The notes beneath the pieces were generated by a model, which made no database searches, was not told where the DNA came from, and was given only the letters and a program-made list of their open reading frames with translations. Position numbers and translations under genes: made by a program. A stretch of DNA of 64,000 bases from Halalkalibacter nanhaiisediminis (lineage in GTDB: Bacteria > Bacillota > Bacilli > Bacillales > Bacillaceae_D). The stretch lies in NCBI RefSeq assembly GCF_007830185.1, contig NZ_VLKZ01000003.1, forward strand, positions 248,001 to 312,000. Reading direction: 5' to 3'. Shown here piece after piece: positions 33,939 to 43,332 of the stretch; position 1 is the first letter of the stretch; every line of letters starts with the position of its first letter.

Positions 33939-34350
33939 GTCAGTCCTTGTGATGATCATCGGCCTTGCTGGAGGTCTAGCAGTTGGCGGAGGCTTTGTTG
34001 CCTTTTTGACCGTTCTTGGTGTTGTTCCGCGAGTGACGCAGCTCACCAAAACACAGCGTCTTCTCTCTTATTATGTATGGGCGATTATTGTTGGGACACA
34101 GCTTGGATCTTGGGCGAGTTTATATACGATTTCGTTTAATCAATCAGCATTATGGTTGATTCCAATCGGGCTTGCGGCAGGAACCTTTGTTGGAATGCTT
34201 GCAGCTGCACTTACGGAAGTACTCAATGTCCTGCCGATTCTCGCTAAGCGAATTGGTGTCATCGACCGTATTGTGTTGTTGCTAATGGCAATTGCCCTTG
34301 GGAAAATGTGTGGTTCTTTGTTTCACTGGATTTTTTTCGTCGAGAATTAA
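33928..34350 (+). CDS. spoVAB: Stage V sporulation protein AB
   Basis: 140 residues, near the family's 141. It opens with a membrane segment and the conserved GLAGGLAVGGGFVAFLTVLG and has four hydrophobic segments in all. ATG 33928 overlaps the end of spoVAA by 11 bases; an earlier in-frame ATG (33886) would add a basic tail not typical of the family. Part of the DPA channel complex in the spore inner membrane. Confidence 0.92.
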   Translation: MPIESVLVMIIGLAGGLAVGGGFVAFLTVLGVVPRVTQLTKTQRLLSYYVWAIIVGTQLGSWASLYTISFNQSALWLIPIGLAAGTFVGMLAAALTEVLNVLPILAKRIGVIDRIVLLLMAIALGKMCGSLFHWIFFVEN

Positions 34351-34382
34351 TCGTTAAAACAGTGTAGAGGTGGTGAAGTGTA

Positions 34383-34841
34383 GTGGGCTCTGATGAACAA
34401 AAGGTTTATCAAAAAAATATCCAAATTTATCAACCGAAGCGACCCATTAAGAGAAATGGTCTTAAAGCCTTTCTTGTTGGTGGAATGATTTGTGTATGTG
34501 GACAAGGACTAAGTCAAATGTATATGACTTTTTTACCGATTACACAAAAGGAAGCAATGAGTCCGACACTAGCGACACTTATTTTACTCTCAGCTCTTGC
34601 GACAGGATTTGGAGTCTATGATAAGCTCGGTCAATTTGCTGGTGCTGGCTCACTTGTACCTGTGACAGGCTTTTCAAACGCTATGACAAGTGCGGCACTA
34701 GAACATCGAAGCGAAGGATTTGTTTTTGGGATAGGGGCCAATATGTTTAAGTTAACAGGGGCTGTCATTGCCTTTGGAGTCCTATCAGCTTATCTTGTTG
34801 CTCTAACAAGGTTACTTGTCCAAATGATTATTCAACCGTAA
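34383..34841 (+). CDS. spoVAC: Stage V sporulation protein AC
   Basis: 152 residues with several membrane segments. It carries the duplicated SpoVAC/AE pattern: AFLVGGMICVCGQGLSQMY near 28-46 and FGVYDKLGQFAGAGSLVPVTGFSNAM near 77, cited by its key part GQFAGAGSLVPVTGF. B. subtilis SpoVAC is a mechanosensitive DPA channel. GTG 34383 follows GAGGTGGTG. Paralogous to spoVAEB in the same operon. Confidence 0.95.
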   Translation: MGSDEQKVYQKNIQIYQPKRPIKRNGLKAFLVGGMICVCGQGLSQMYMTFLPITQKEAMSPTLATLILLSALATGFGVYDKLGQFAGAGSLVPVTGFSNAMTSAALEHRSEGFVFGIGANMFKLTGAVIAFGVLSAYLVALTRLLVQMIIQP

Positions 34842-34857
34842 AAAGGGTGTGGCCAAA

Positions 34858-35874
34858 GTGGAGAGACGAGGAAAGCAAACATGGCATTTTGACAATCCGG
34901 TCTACGTGCAAGCAACAGGGACTGCGGTTGGACCAGTTGAAGCAAAAGGCCCAATTAGTGATAGCTTTGATATTTGTTACGACGATTTATATGCAGGGGA
35001 GAAAAACTGGGAGCTCGCTGAGAGACGTTTATTAAAGGATGCGGTTGGCACTGCCTTAAAAAAAGCAGAAAAGAAAACGAAAGAAATTGATTATTTTCTT
35101 GCAGGAGATCTCTTAAATCAGATTGTAACCTCGAACTATCATGCCCGTGAACTAGAAATTCCTTATCTTGGCCTCTTCTCAGCATGCGCCACAGCCATGG
35201 AGGGGCTCGCACTCGCTTCGTTACTTGTCGATACAGGAGCAGCTAATGATGTACTTGCGGCAACGAGCAGCCATCACTCGACTGCTGAAAGACAATTTCG
35301 TTATCCGACTGAATTCGGAGGGCAACGGCCAGAAACATCAACTTATACCGTAACTGGTGCAGGTGCTGTAATTGTCGGTTCAAAGCCATCTTTCATTCGT
35401 ATAAAAGAGGCGACGATAGGAAAAGTAATGGACATGGGGATAAAAAATCCATTTGATATGGGTTCTGCCATGGCACCGGCTGCTAAAGATACGATATTAA
35501 CGCACTTAGATGATACAAATCGTGATTTTTCTTATTATGATGTCATCGTTACTGGAGATTTGTCACGTGTAGGAAGTGGAATTTTGCGTAAACTACTTCA
35601 AGAAAAGGGAATCGAAATTGGACACCATTATGATGACTGCGGGATTATGATTTACCAGCAAGAGCAAGCAGTTTTCGCTGGTGGAAGTGGTGCAGGTTGT
35701 GTGGCTGTAGTGACATATGGTCATTTATTTAAAGAGATGATACGTGGAAGGATTAACAAAATGCTCGTTGTGGCAACTGGAGCGTTACTTAGTCCACTGA
35801 TGATTCAACAAAAAGAATCGATTCCTTGCATTGCACATGCCGTGTCATTTGAACGGGAGGATTGTGATGGGTAA
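34858..35874 (+). CDS. spoVAD: Stage V sporulation protein AD
   Basis: 338 residues, the family length. It has a thiolase-like fold, shown by [16 protein letters not shown] and [27 protein letters not shown], and GGSGAGC near the end. SpoVAD binds dipicolinic acid directly at the inner membrane. The GTG at 34858 (VERRGKQTW) aligns with the B. subtilis start MKLTGKQTW and lies 10 bases from AAGGG; GTG 34849 is too close. Its stop overlaps the next start (TAATG). Confidence 0.96.
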   Translation: MERRGKQTWHFDNPVYVQATGTAVGPVEAKGPISDSFDICYDDLYAGEKNWELAERRLLKDAVGTALKKAEKKTKEIDYFLAGDLLNQIVTSNYHARELEIPYLGLFSACATAMEGLALASLLVDTGAANDVLAATSSHHSTAERQFRYPTEFGGQRPETSTYTVTGAGAVIVGSKPSFIRIKEATIGKVMDMGIKNPFDMGSAMAPAAKDTILTHLDDTNRDFSYYDVIVTGDLSRVGSGILRKLLQEKGIEIGHHYDDCGIMIYQQEQAVFAGGSGAGCVAVVTYGHLFKEMIRGRINKMLVVATGALLSPLMIQQKESIPCIAHAVSFEREDCDG

Positions 35875-36227
35875 TGCTTGACTATGTGATAGCCTTTGTC
35901 GTAGGAGGGGGGATTTGTTTCATTGGGCAAATGCTCATGGATATTGGCAAGCTCTCTCCGACACATACTTTGAGTACACTCGTCGTGTTTGGTGCACTGT
36001 TAGATGGTTTTCATCTTTATGACCGCCTCATTGATTTTGCAGGGGCTGGGGCGATGGTGCCGATCACAAGTTTTGGTCATTCTCTTGTCCATGGGGCGAT
36101 GACGGAAGGGGATCGTTACGGATTTTTTGGAGTGGGAATGGGGATATTTGAATTGACTTCTGTCGGGATTTCTTCAACTGTTTTGTTTAGTTTTCTCGTA
36201 GCGATATTTTTTAAGCCGAAGGGGTGA
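35874..36227 (+). CDS. spoVAEB: Stage V sporulation protein AEB
   Basis: 117 residues, three or four membrane segments: [18 protein letters not shown] at the start and the [18 protein letters not shown] motif near 63. It is the short SpoVAC paralogue. It starts in the TAATG overlap with spoVAD. Member of the SpoVA DPA channel. Confidence 0.94.
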   Translation: MLDYVIAFVVGGGICFIGQMLMDIGKLSPTHTLSTLVVFGALLDGFHLYDRLIDFAGAGAMVPITSFGHSLVHGAMTEGDRYGFFGVGMGIFELTSVGISSTVLFSFLVAIFFKPKG

Positions 36228-36233
36228 TCAAAA

Positions 36234-36809
36234 TTGGAGAGACGACCAAAAGTCATTATCGTAACGGACGGAGATGAAGCAGCAAGGAAGGCTGTTGAAA
36301 GGGCTGCTCGTGATATAGGTGGACGCTGTATTACCCACTCATGGGGCAACCCTACACGAATAAGTGGAGAAGTGCTCGTCTCTCTTATTATGAAAACCCC
36401 ATATGATCCAGTTATGGTCATGTTTGATGATTGTGGTTTACGGGACGGTCCAGGGGAGGAAGCAATGCGTTATGTAGCCAAGCATCCAAGTATAGAAGTC
36501 ATTGGAGCCATTGCTGTTGCAGCAGCTACACATGCAAGTGAATGGACCCATGTAGATATAAGCATTAATCGAGACGGTGAATTAACGGAATATGGAGTCG
36601 ATAAAGATGGCTTACAGGATCTTGAAATCGGCAGAATTAATGGTGATACGGTCTATACATTAGACGAGCTTTCGATTCCAATAGTTGTAGGGATTGGAGA
36701 TATCGGCAAGATGGCCGGGCTTGATGCAGTGAAGAGAGGTGCGCCAATAACGAGGAAAGCCATTGAAATCATTTTAGAACGGAGCGGATTTCATGAGTCG
36801 AGAGAATGA
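36234..36809 (+). CDS. spoVAEA: Stage V sporulation protein AEA
   Basis: 191 residues, soluble. [20 protein letters not shown] and the [20 protein letters not shown] region are characteristic of SpoVAEA, a protein with a ligand-binding-like alpha/beta fold. It is present in Bacillus spoVA operons and less widespread than AC/AD/AEB. TTG 36234 follows GGGGTGATC. It overlaps spoVAF by 17 bases. Confidence 0.93.
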   Translation: MERRPKVIIVTDGDEAARKAVERAARDIGGRCITHSWGNPTRISGEVLVSLIMKTPYDPVMVMFDDCGLRDGPGEEAMRYVAKHPSIEVIGAIAVAAATHASEWTHVDISINRDGELTEYGVDKDGLQDLEIGRINGDTVYTLDELSIPIVVGIGDIGKMAGLDAVKRGAPITRKAIEIILERSGFHESRE

Positions 36810-38295
36810 GAAAAAAGAGACCCCGATATCGCGGAAAATTGCCGAAAATGAGCAGGTTTTAAAAGAGCGTTTAGGTTTTGGGACATCCTTTGATGTTGGG
36901 GTTCGAACGCTGACGATCCTTGATACACAAATTAATATTTATTTCGTCAATGGTTTATGTGATGTTCAGTACATTATTGAAATCATGAGAGAATTAATGC
37001 TTTTAGAAGCTCGTGGACTGAAAACATTACATACAAAAGCACGTGATGTAAAGGTTCGTGAGGCGATTCAAAATCATATCCCTCATATTCAATTTGAATA
37101 TGAATCATCTCTTGATAACGCAATCACAAGAATGTTATCTGGTCTCATTTTCATTCTTATTGATGGTGAAGATAAGGCGATTGTTGTTGATGTCAGGAAA
37201 TATCCAGGACGATCGCCAGAAGAGCCTGATACAGAAAGAGTAGTCCGCGGTGCCCGTGATGGTTATACAGAAAACATCATCTTAAACACAGCCCTAACTC
37301 GTCGGCGGATTCGAGATGAGCGTTTACGAAATGAAATCATGCAAGTCGGTGTCCGTTCGAAAACCGATATTTGTGTTTCCTATATTGAAGGAATTGCTGA
37401 TCCTGATTTAGTTGAGATTATAAAAAAAGAGCTAAAAGCAATCAATATAGACGGGCTGACAATGGCTGATAAAATTGTTGAGGAATATGTAGTTCGGCAA
37501 GGGATGAATCCATTTCCACTTGTACGGTATACAGAACGTCCTGATGTAGCGGCTGAGCATTTATTAGAAGGGCATATTTTAATTATTGTGGATGCATCAC
37601 CGAGTGTCATCATTGCACCGACAACCCTTTTTCATCACGTTCAGCATGCGGAAGAATACAGGCAAGCACCTTTTATAGGTAGCTTTATAAGGTGGACTCG
37701 GTTTACAGGGATTTTCTTTTCCTTATTTATTTTACCGCTTTGGCTCTTATTAGTTATACAGCCTAGTCTGCTTCCGAGCCGTCTTGATTTTATTGGACCA
37801 GAGGACACAAAAAATATTCCCATTGTATTGCAAATTCTTTTTGCGGAACTGGGGATTGATCTACTACGGATGGCAGCTATTCATACTCCTTCTCCATTAG
37901 CCACTGCCCTTGGATTAGTCGCTGCATTATTAATTGGCGAGATTGCGATTCAAGTTGGCTATTTTACTCCCGAGGTTATTTTATATGTTGCTCTTGGGGC
38001 GATTGGAATGTTCGCTACACCAAGCTATGAACTAGGGATTGCCCTGCGTGTAACGAGGCTTTTGTTAATTATTGTTGTCGCTATTTTCAAGGTCCCGGGT
38101 TTTGTCGTAGGAGGAACGCTATTTGTGTTAATACTGACAGCAATAAAAGCCTTGAATAAACCATATCTATGGCCGTTTTTACCTTTTGATCCGCCAGCTT
38201 TTTGGCAAATTTTCATTCGGGCAACGGTCCCATCTATCCGTTTTAGACCAAGTATTGTCAATCCACAAGATCCTATTAGGCAGAGATCAGAATAA
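36793..38295 (+). CDS. spoVAF: Stage V sporulation protein AF, GerA family
   Basis: 500 residues. The large N-terminal GerA domain includes [18 protein letters not shown] and [14 protein letters not shown]-like [16 protein letters not shown]. It is followed by five membrane segments in the C-terminal half, starting near residue 305 ([17 protein letters not shown]). Related to germinant receptor A subunits; in B. subtilis it supports DPA release. The start overlaps the spoVAEA end. GGAG is 7 bases upstream. Last gene of the operon. Confidence 0.95.
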   Translation: MSRENEKKETPISRKIAENEQVLKERLGFGTSFDVGVRTLTILDTQINIYFVNGLCDVQYIIEIMRELMLLEARGLKTLHTKARDVKVREAIQNHIPHIQFEYESSLDNAITRMLSGLIFILIDGEDKAIVVDVRKYPGRSPEEPDTERVVRGARDGYTENIILNTALTRRRIRDERLRNEIMQVGVRSKTDICVSYIEGIADPDLVEIIKKELKAINIDGLTMADKIVEEYVVRQGMNPFPLVRYTERPDVAAEHLLEGHILIIVDASPSVIIAPTTLFHHVQHAEEYRQAPFIGSFIRWTRFTGIFFSLFILPLWLLLVIQPSLLPSRLDFIGPEDTKNIPIVLQILFAELGIDLLRMAAIHTPSPLATALGLVAALLIGEIAIQVGYFTPEVILYVALGAIGMFATPSYELGIALRVTRLLLIIVVAIFKVPGFVVGGTLFVLILTAIKALNKPYLWPFLPFDPPAFWQIFIRATVPSIRFRPSIVNPQDPIRQRSE

Positions 38296-38359
38296 ACACT
38301 CGCTTAAAAATCTCAATGTGAGCCTTTTTCATGATAGGCTTGGGAAACATATAAAAAGA

Positions 38360-38398
38360 AAACCAGCTGAGCATCTACAAAATCGGCTGGTTTTTTCT
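38360..38398 (+). terminator. Intrinsic terminator of the spoVA operon
   Basis: AACCAGCTGA and TCGGCTGGTT form the stem (with one G-T pair) around a 12-base loop, followed by six T. Confidence 0.88.
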
Positions 38399-38435
38399 CA
38401 TTATTCCGTTGTACCTGGTCGTTTAATGTCAAGCT

Positions 38436-38948
38436 TTACTTCACATGAGGATCATTGACATTATGTCGAATAATTTTGATATTAGTGGATATTGATTCTG
38501 TAAAAGCAATTTTTGGTCCGTATACAATTGATTCTATTTCTGGTTTTTCTAACGGGCGTTCAATAGCTGCTGAGCAATTCACTAATAAACCCTTTCGTTC
38601 AGCAGCAATATAAATATAAACAAATCCATGAATCAATAAAGAAACAACTTTTTCTAATGATTCACTTCTCATCACTTCATTAATCGGTATCGTATTAAGC
38701 AGATAAGACACAGTCAGTTGCTCTTTGTTTAACTGTCCTAAATATTGAATCACATACGCATTTAGAACTTCATTTTTCGTAAGATTTTTCATATAAATAA
38801 TTTCAATAACTTGATCGTCTACATTCATTTCCCGACAAATTAAATCAGGTGAGTCATTGAAAGCTTTTTTAACTTCGCTATAAGTGGGGTCATGTACAGT
38901 TTTTTCAATTCTTTCGGTTCTTCTAGTTCTTCGTTGTTTAAAAAACAT
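38436..38948 (-). pseudogene. GerA-type germination protein, N-terminal domain only
   Basis: 170 residues with the soluble N-domain of GerA/SpoVAF proteins: NDSPDLICREMNVDDQVIEI, YVIQYLGQLNKEQL and IESIVYGPKIAFTESISTNI. It stops just after KIIRHNVNDPHVK, about the middle of the usual soluble domain. The second half and the five membrane segments are missing. Downstream only a few more codons look family-like. It is convergent with spoVAF. Either a decayed receptor gene or a free-standing domain; a remnant seems likelier. Confidence 0.65.
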
Positions 38949-39048
38949 GTTGGGAACACTCCATCACACTTTCCTAGTTAAAGGTTAAAGTTCCCTTTCT
39001 ATATAAATTCATACAAAGAAGATGAATTGATGTCCACCTCTAGCCCTC

Positions 39049-39077
39049 TTGAACAAATGATGGTAGTATGGTAAAGT
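39049..39077 (+). promoter_or_regulatory. SigA promoter of lysA
   Basis: TTGAAC, 17 bases, then TAAAGT, ending 35 bp before the lysine riboswitch. Confidence 0.6.
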
Positions 39078-39111
39078 AGACTCAATAATTTTATGAACCT
39101 CATACAGCATG

Positions 39112-39290
39112 GGGTAGAGGCGCAAAGCGAATGAGTACACTTTGGGAGTTACTGGCAGCGTGGAACAAAGTAGAAAGGTCAATTTGCCGAAGCGTGGGGA
39201 GAGGTCAGTTCTAACCATAGCTGGGTCGTTGTTAAATAAGCAACGAACTGTCACTGCAAGGTTGCAGTGGAGGACTATTCTCGGTGAGGT
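39112..39290 (+). ncRNA. Lysine riboswitch (L box)
   Basis: The L-box marks occur in order: GGGGTAGAGGCGC, AAGCGAATGAGTA, AAAGGTCAATTTGCCGAAGC, GCTGGGTCGTTG, CAACGAACTGTCACTGCA, and GGAGGACTATTCTCGGTGAGG by its key part GGACTATTCTC. A terminator follows before lysA. Lysine binding should favour the terminator and switch off lysA. Confidence 0.93.
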
Positions 39291-39310
39291 TACTCTTGCG
39301 CCATTTTAAG

Positions 39311-39344
39311 CAGCTAGTGTAACAGCATTAGCTGTTTTTATTGT
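39311..39344 (+). terminator. Riboswitch-controlled terminator
   Basis: CAGCTA and TAGCTG form the outer stem, extended inward by TG/CA, followed by TTTTTATTG. It is the expression platform of the lysine riboswitch, 100 bp before lysA. Confidence 0.85.
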
Positions 39345-39443
39345 TTAATAGACACTGTTCAAAAAGTCTGGAGATCATCATGATGAATTTGATTATCCTC
39401 TTTTTCGAACATATTTTCATAGATAAAAAGGGGAGAACAAGTG

Positions 39444-40763
39444 ATGTATGCACATGGAACAAGTAAAATAAATGATTTTGGCCACCTGGAGATTGGGGGC
39501 ATTGATACGGTTGAACTTGTAGCTAAGTACGGAACGCCATTATTTGTTTATGATGTAGCGCTTATTCGTGAGCGAGCAAGCGAATTCCAACAAGCATTTC
39601 AAGCGGAAAACGTACCTTATCAAGTTGCTTATGCGAGCAAAGCATTTAGCTGTATGGCAATGTTTCAGTTAGCCGATGAATTAGGTTTAAGCCTCGATGT
39701 TGTATCAGGTGGCGAATTATACACTGCCATGCAAGCAGGATTTCCAATGAATCGTATTCATTTTCACGGGAACAACAAAAGTTTAGCTGAGCTTGAAATG
39801 GCAGTAGATGCAAAAATCGGCTGTGTTGTTGTTGATAATTTTTATGAACTTCGTGAGCTTAGCCGTATTTGTGCAGAACGTTCGTATCAAATGGATATTT
39901 TACTACGCATTACACCAGGGGTTGAAGCGCATACTCATGACTACATTTCCACTGGACAAGAAGATTCAAAGTTTGGATTTGATCTTGTCAGTGGTCAAGC
40001 ACATGAAGCAGTTCAGTTAGCCCAAGCTGATCAAAATCTTCATTTATTAGGTGTTCACAGTCATATCGGTTCGCAAATCTTTGAAACAACTGGATTTGTG
40101 ATGGCTGTTGAGAAAATGTTTGAATTAATTAGTGAATGGCGTGAATCTTATGGATTTACACCAACTGTGCTAAATTTAGGTGGTGGCTTTGGTATTCGTT
40201 ATATTGATGGAGATACGCCTCTTCCAGTTGGCGAATATGTTCAGAAAATGATTGAGGTTGTGAAAGAAAAGGCTGCGGCTATGGATCTTTCGATGCCTGA
40301 AATTTGGATTGAACCAGGTCGTTCTCTTGTTGGAGATGCAGGAACGACGCTTTATTCAATTGGTTCACAAAAGCATATTCCGAATGTTCGTGACTATCTT
40401 GCTGTGGATGGTGGGATGAGTGATAACTTGCGCCCGGCCCTATATCAAGCACAGTATGAAGGTGTTCTTGCAAATCGAGCAAATGAAGAGACAACTGAAA
40501 CGTTCTCGATTGCTGGCAAGTGTTGTGAAAGCGGCGATATGTTAATCTGGGATTTGCCACTTCCAAAAGCAAACCATGAAGATATTTTAGCGGTATTTTG
40601 TACAGGTGCATACGGTTATGCAATGGCAAATAATTATAACCGTATTCCACGCCCAGCTGTCGTATTTGTTGAAGACGGGGAAGCATTTGAAGTGATTAAA
40701 CGCGAGAGCTACGAGGATCTTCTTCGCCTTGATTTGCCATTAGCAAAGAAAGTAACGAAATAA
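39444..40763 (+). CDS. lysA: Diaminopimelate decarboxylase
   Basis: 439 residues, same as B. subtilis LysA. The PLP lysine lies in QVAYASKAFSCMAM. Other marks are VHSHIGSQIFE, LNLGGGFGIRY, EPGRSLVGDAGT and the catalytic KCCESGDM. It converts meso-diaminopimelate to lysine. ATG 39444 (MYAHGTSKIND) is 9 bases after AAGGGGAG and matches the B. subtilis start; GTG 39441 is the alternative. Controlled by the lysine riboswitch upstream and ended by a strong terminator. Confidence 0.97.
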   Translation: MYAHGTSKINDFGHLEIGGIDTVELVAKYGTPLFVYDVALIRERASEFQQAFQAENVPYQVAYASKAFSCMAMFQLADELGLSLDVVSGGELYTAMQAGFPMNRIHFHGNNKSLAELEMAVDAKIGCVVVDNFYELRELSRICAERSYQMDILLRITPGVEAHTHDYISTGQEDSKFGFDLVSGQAHEAVQLAQADQNLHLLGVHSHIGSQIFETTGFVMAVEKMFELISEWRESYGFTPTVLNLGGGFGIRYIDGDTPLPVGEYVQKMIEVVKEKAAAMDLSMPEIWIEPGRSLVGDAGTTLYSIGSQKHIPNVRDYLAVDGGMSDNLRPALYQAQYEGVLANRANEETTETFSIAGKCCESGDMLIWDLPLPKANHEDILAVFCTGAYGYAMANNYNRIPRPAVVFVEDGEAFEVIKRESYEDLLRLDLPLAKKVTK

Positions 40764-40820
40764 AGAAATCAATTCTTTTAATGGAAAGAAGTACTAGCAG
40801 TCTATCATTAGAAATGATTA

Positions 40821-40867
40821 AGAGTGATTCAAAGGTCAAAAACGCCTTTTGGAATCACTCTTTTTTT
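40821..40867 (+). terminator. Intrinsic terminator of lysA
   Basis: AGAGTGATTC and GAATCACTCT form a perfect 10 bp stem, extended by AAGG/CCTT, then seven T. Confidence 0.92.
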
Positions 40868-40906
40868 ATTTGTAGGTATAATGTAACAAATGTAAATGAC
40901 TTGAAA

Positions 40907-41047
40907 ATGAAAAGTTATACTATGAAATCAGGTGATACACTTTGGAAAATCGCAACAGCGAATGGAACGACAATCCAAGCGATTATCGATAAAAATGGAT
41001 TGAAAAGCTCAACGATTCAACCAGGTCAAACGCTTATTTTACCTTAA
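40907..41047 (+). CDS. Single-LysM-domain microprotein
   Basis: 46 residues that are essentially one complete LysM domain (YTMKSGDTLWKIATANGT, then ILPG-like IQPGQTLILP end). LysM binds N-acetylglucosamine polymers such as peptidoglycan. There is no signal peptide in this frame and no good ribosome binding site before ATG 40907. A TATAAT at 40878 lies just upstream, and terminators lie on both sides, so it may be a very short independent transcript. An upstream in-frame start would run through the lysA terminator. Confidence 0.6.
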   Translation: MKSYTMKSGDTLWKIATANGTTIQAIIDKNGLKSSTIQPGQTLILP

Positions 41048-41052
41048 GAGGT

Positions 41053-41089
41053 AAGCCTGCACAAGTGCATTTGTGTGGGCTTATTTTTC
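41053..41089 (+). terminator. Intrinsic terminator
   Basis: AAGCC and GGGCTT with inner CACAA/TTGTG form the stem, followed by ATTTTTC. Confidence 0.75.
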
Positions 41090-41258
41090 ATTTGAATCTG
41101 AGGCTACTAATAGATTTTGTTTGTATCCTTCTTTAACCTCTAAAGGCATTGTCTAAAAATTTCTTTTCACTTAAAGAACACTCATTTCTTTTTTTATGTC
41201 CGTAAAGATGCTATTATAAATAAGGATTATGACTTAATACATAAAGGAGATGTAATGA

Positions 41259-41699
41259 ATGGCTAAAAAAGGTTCTATTGCATTTGAAAACGGCGAGAAA
41301 ATCGTTATTGAATTTTATCCAGAGGCTGCTCCAGGAACAGTTGCAAACTTTGAAAAGCTAGCAAACGAAGGTTTCTATAATGGTCTTACATTCCATCGTG
41401 TTATCCCAGGATTCGTTGCTCAAGGCGGATGCCCAAATGGAACTGGAACTGGTGGACCAGGCTATTCTATTAAATGTGAAACAGAAGGCAACCCGCATAA
41501 GCACGTTGCTGGTGCTCTTTCAATGGCTCACGCTGGTAAAGATACTGGTGGAAGTCAATTCTTCCTTGTTCATGAGCCACAACCACACTTAGACGGGGTA
41601 CACACTGTGTTCGGTCAAATTGTTGAAGGTCTTGACTCAATCTACCGCATCAAGCAAGGTGATGTGATGCAAGAAGTGAAAGTTTGGGATGAAGAATAG
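41259..41699 (+). CDS. ppiB: Cyclophilin-type peptidyl-prolyl cis-trans isomerase
   Basis: 146 residues with cyclophilin motifs [13 protein letters not shown] (catalytic Arg), [19 protein letters not shown] and [12 protein letters not shown]. It speeds proline isomerisation in cytoplasmic proteins. AAAGGAG precedes the ATG. Its place after lysA matches the B. subtilis gene order. A terminator follows at once. Confidence 0.96.
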   Translation: MAKKGSIAFENGEKIVIEFYPEAAPGTVANFEKLANEGFYNGLTFHRVIPGFVAQGGCPNGTGTGGPGYSIKCETEGNPHKHVAGALSMAHAGKDTGGSQFFLVHEPQPHLDGVHTVFGQIVEGLDSIYRIKQGDVMQEVKVWDEE

Positions 41700-41710
41700 T
41701 AGCAAGTCGT

Positions 41711-41740
41711 AAAAGGGCAGATGACATCTGCTCTTTTTTC
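41711..41740 (+). terminator. Intrinsic terminator of ppiB
   Basis: AAGGGCAGAT and ATCTGCTCTT form the stem with a 3-base loop, then six T. Confidence 0.9.
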
Positions 41741-41822
41741 TTTACCTTTGCATAGATTCCTCACTACGGGGTAATGAATGAAGGGAGGCATTTACTTATA
41801 CATATAGGAGATGATCATAGAC

Positions 41823-42743
41823 ATGGATAAACGTCTACTAGATGTTGTGATTATAGGAGGAGGACCTGGTGGATTAAGTACAGCTCTGGTGCTCGGAAGA
41901 TCGCGTCGAACGGTTGCTTTAATTGATGACGGTAAACCGAGAAATGCGGTGACACATCTGTCTCATGGTTTTCTCACAAGAGATGGAGTGAAGCCATTTG
42001 AGCTTCGAAGCATAGCAAGAGAACAGTTGAAACCGTATAAAACGATTAGTTTGTATGATGATTACGTTGAAACGGTTCAGTATGAAGAAAGTCACTTCAA
42101 AACGATAACACGAAATGGAGACATTTTTTTGAGTCGGAAAGTAATGGTTGCAACAGGATTAAAAGAGGAGCTACCTCCTATCCCTGGGCTTGATGAAATA
42201 TATGGCACATCTGTTTTTCCATGTCCTTATTGTGACGGTTGGGAACATCGTGATCAGCCGCTTGCCGTCATTGGCAATGGGGAAAAACTACTTAACTACA
42301 CAAAAATGATTCATCATTGGAGTAAAGATTTAGTTGTTTGTACAAATGGTCCAGCATCAATTACGCAACAGGAAAAACAGGAGCTAACTCATCATCATAT
42401 TCGACTTGTTGAATCACCTATCAGGGAACTAATGTCAAGAGGCGGTCAATTAAATCAAATCATATTCCAAAGCGGGGAGACAATTAAAAGATCTGTAGGC
42501 TTTCTTCTTGATACAGGTGCAAAACAAGCAACGATGATCCCGCAGCAGCTAGGAATAAAACTTGATGAATTAGGAAGCTTTGAAACAAAGGGACATGGCA
42601 CAACAAACGTGAAGGGTCTCTTTATTATCGGTGATGCAGCAAAGCGGTTCACTGGATTAATTGGTGCCGCTAGTGAAGGGTACGCGGCAGGGGTTGTACT
42701 GAATCATGAACTAGTCGAGGAAGATTGGAATTCTTTTTTATAA
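41823..42743 (+). CDS. NAD(P)/FAD-dependent oxidoreductase, thioredoxin reductase-like
   Basis: 306 residues. FAD loop VVIIGGGPGGLSTALVLG at the start, FPCPYCDGWEHRD carrying the redox CxxC near 138, NAD region AVIGNGEKLLNY with an atypical GxGxxL, and the C-terminal FIIGDAAKRF. The class is related to TrxB but often lacks a thioredoxin partner. The ATG at 41823 lies 12 bases from AGGAG; ATG 41811 directly abuts it. Terminators bound it on both sides. Confidence 0.85.
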   Translation: MDKRLLDVVIIGGGPGGLSTALVLGRSRRTVALIDDGKPRNAVTHLSHGFLTRDGVKPFELRSIAREQLKPYKTISLYDDYVETVQYEESHFKTITRNGDIFLSRKVMVATGLKEELPPIPGLDEIYGTSVFPCPYCDGWEHRDQPLAVIGNGEKLLNYTKMIHHWSKDLVVCTNGPASITQQEKQELTHHHIRLVESPIRELMSRGGQLNQIIFQSGETIKRSVGFLLDTGAKQATMIPQQLGIKLDELGSFETKGHGTTNVKGLFIIGDAAKRFTGLIGAASEGYAAGVVLNHELVEEDWNSFL

Positions 42744-42776
42744 AACCAGCGCTCGCTTATAAATGAACGCTGGTTT
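42743..42776. terminator. Bidirectional terminator
   Basis: AAACCAGCG and CGCTGGTTT form a 9 bp perfect stem between convergent genes. Confidence 0.75.
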
Positions 42777-42783
42777 CATGTTT

Positions 42784-43176
42784 TTAAGACCTCTGATAAT
42801 TAAGAAGCCAGCCAATACCATATTTATCTGTAACATTTGCATGCAATGCACCCCAAAAGGTTTCCTGCAATTCAACTGATACCTGCCCTCCTTCAAGCAA
42901 GGACTGATACACGCGCTTAATCTCATCTTCACTGTGACACTCTAATGTGATTTTGACATTATCTCCTTTCGTTACTTCACTAAAAATATCCGAAAAATGA
43001 ATGATGCTCTCACCGAGGTGGAGCTCAGCATGCAAGTACTTTCCTTCATGTTCTTTAAATGCCTCCATTCCATCTGCTTTTTGAACATTCTTGATTTTCC
43101 CCTTTAGAATATCGCGGTAATATTCAATGACTTCCTCACAATTTTCAACAAAAAGATACGGGTTTGCCTTGATCAA
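42784..43176 (-). CDS. VOC-family (PhnB/glyoxalase-like) protein
   Basis: 130 residues, two beta-alpha-beta-beta-beta modules. ANPYLFVENCEEVIEYYRDI is the classic first module; HAELHLGESIIHFSD and ALHANVTDKYGIGWLLN follow, as in the PhnB/3-demethylubiquinone-like group. These are metal-binding or metal-free small-molecule proteins of varied use. The TTG start is 9 bases from AAGGAG. Single gene, own function unknown. Confidence 0.85.
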   Translation of the reverse strand: MIKANPYLFVENCEEVIEYYRDILKGKIKNVQKADGMEAFKEHEGKYLHAELHLGESIIHFSDIFSEVTKGDNVKITLECHSEDEIKRVYQSLLEGGQVSVELQETFWGALHANVTDKYGIGWLLNYQRS

Positions 43177-43332
43177 CTATGACAGCTCCTTCCGAAGGTT
43201 AATCTTTTCATATTATCCTCCACACAAGTATGAACATCCCCTCGTGGTATTATTTTTTTAAAAAGCTCATGTCTTTTGGGATTATGATAAATTGAAATAG
43301 TTATGGTTAAAGAAATGAGAGGGGATAAATAG

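Noticed and set aside
39009-39254. Minus-strand ORF of 81 residues
   Set aside because: It is antisense to the lysine riboswitch, whose conserved elements explain the sequence.
40279-40686. 135-residue minus-strand ORF
   Set aside because: Antisense shadow of lysA.
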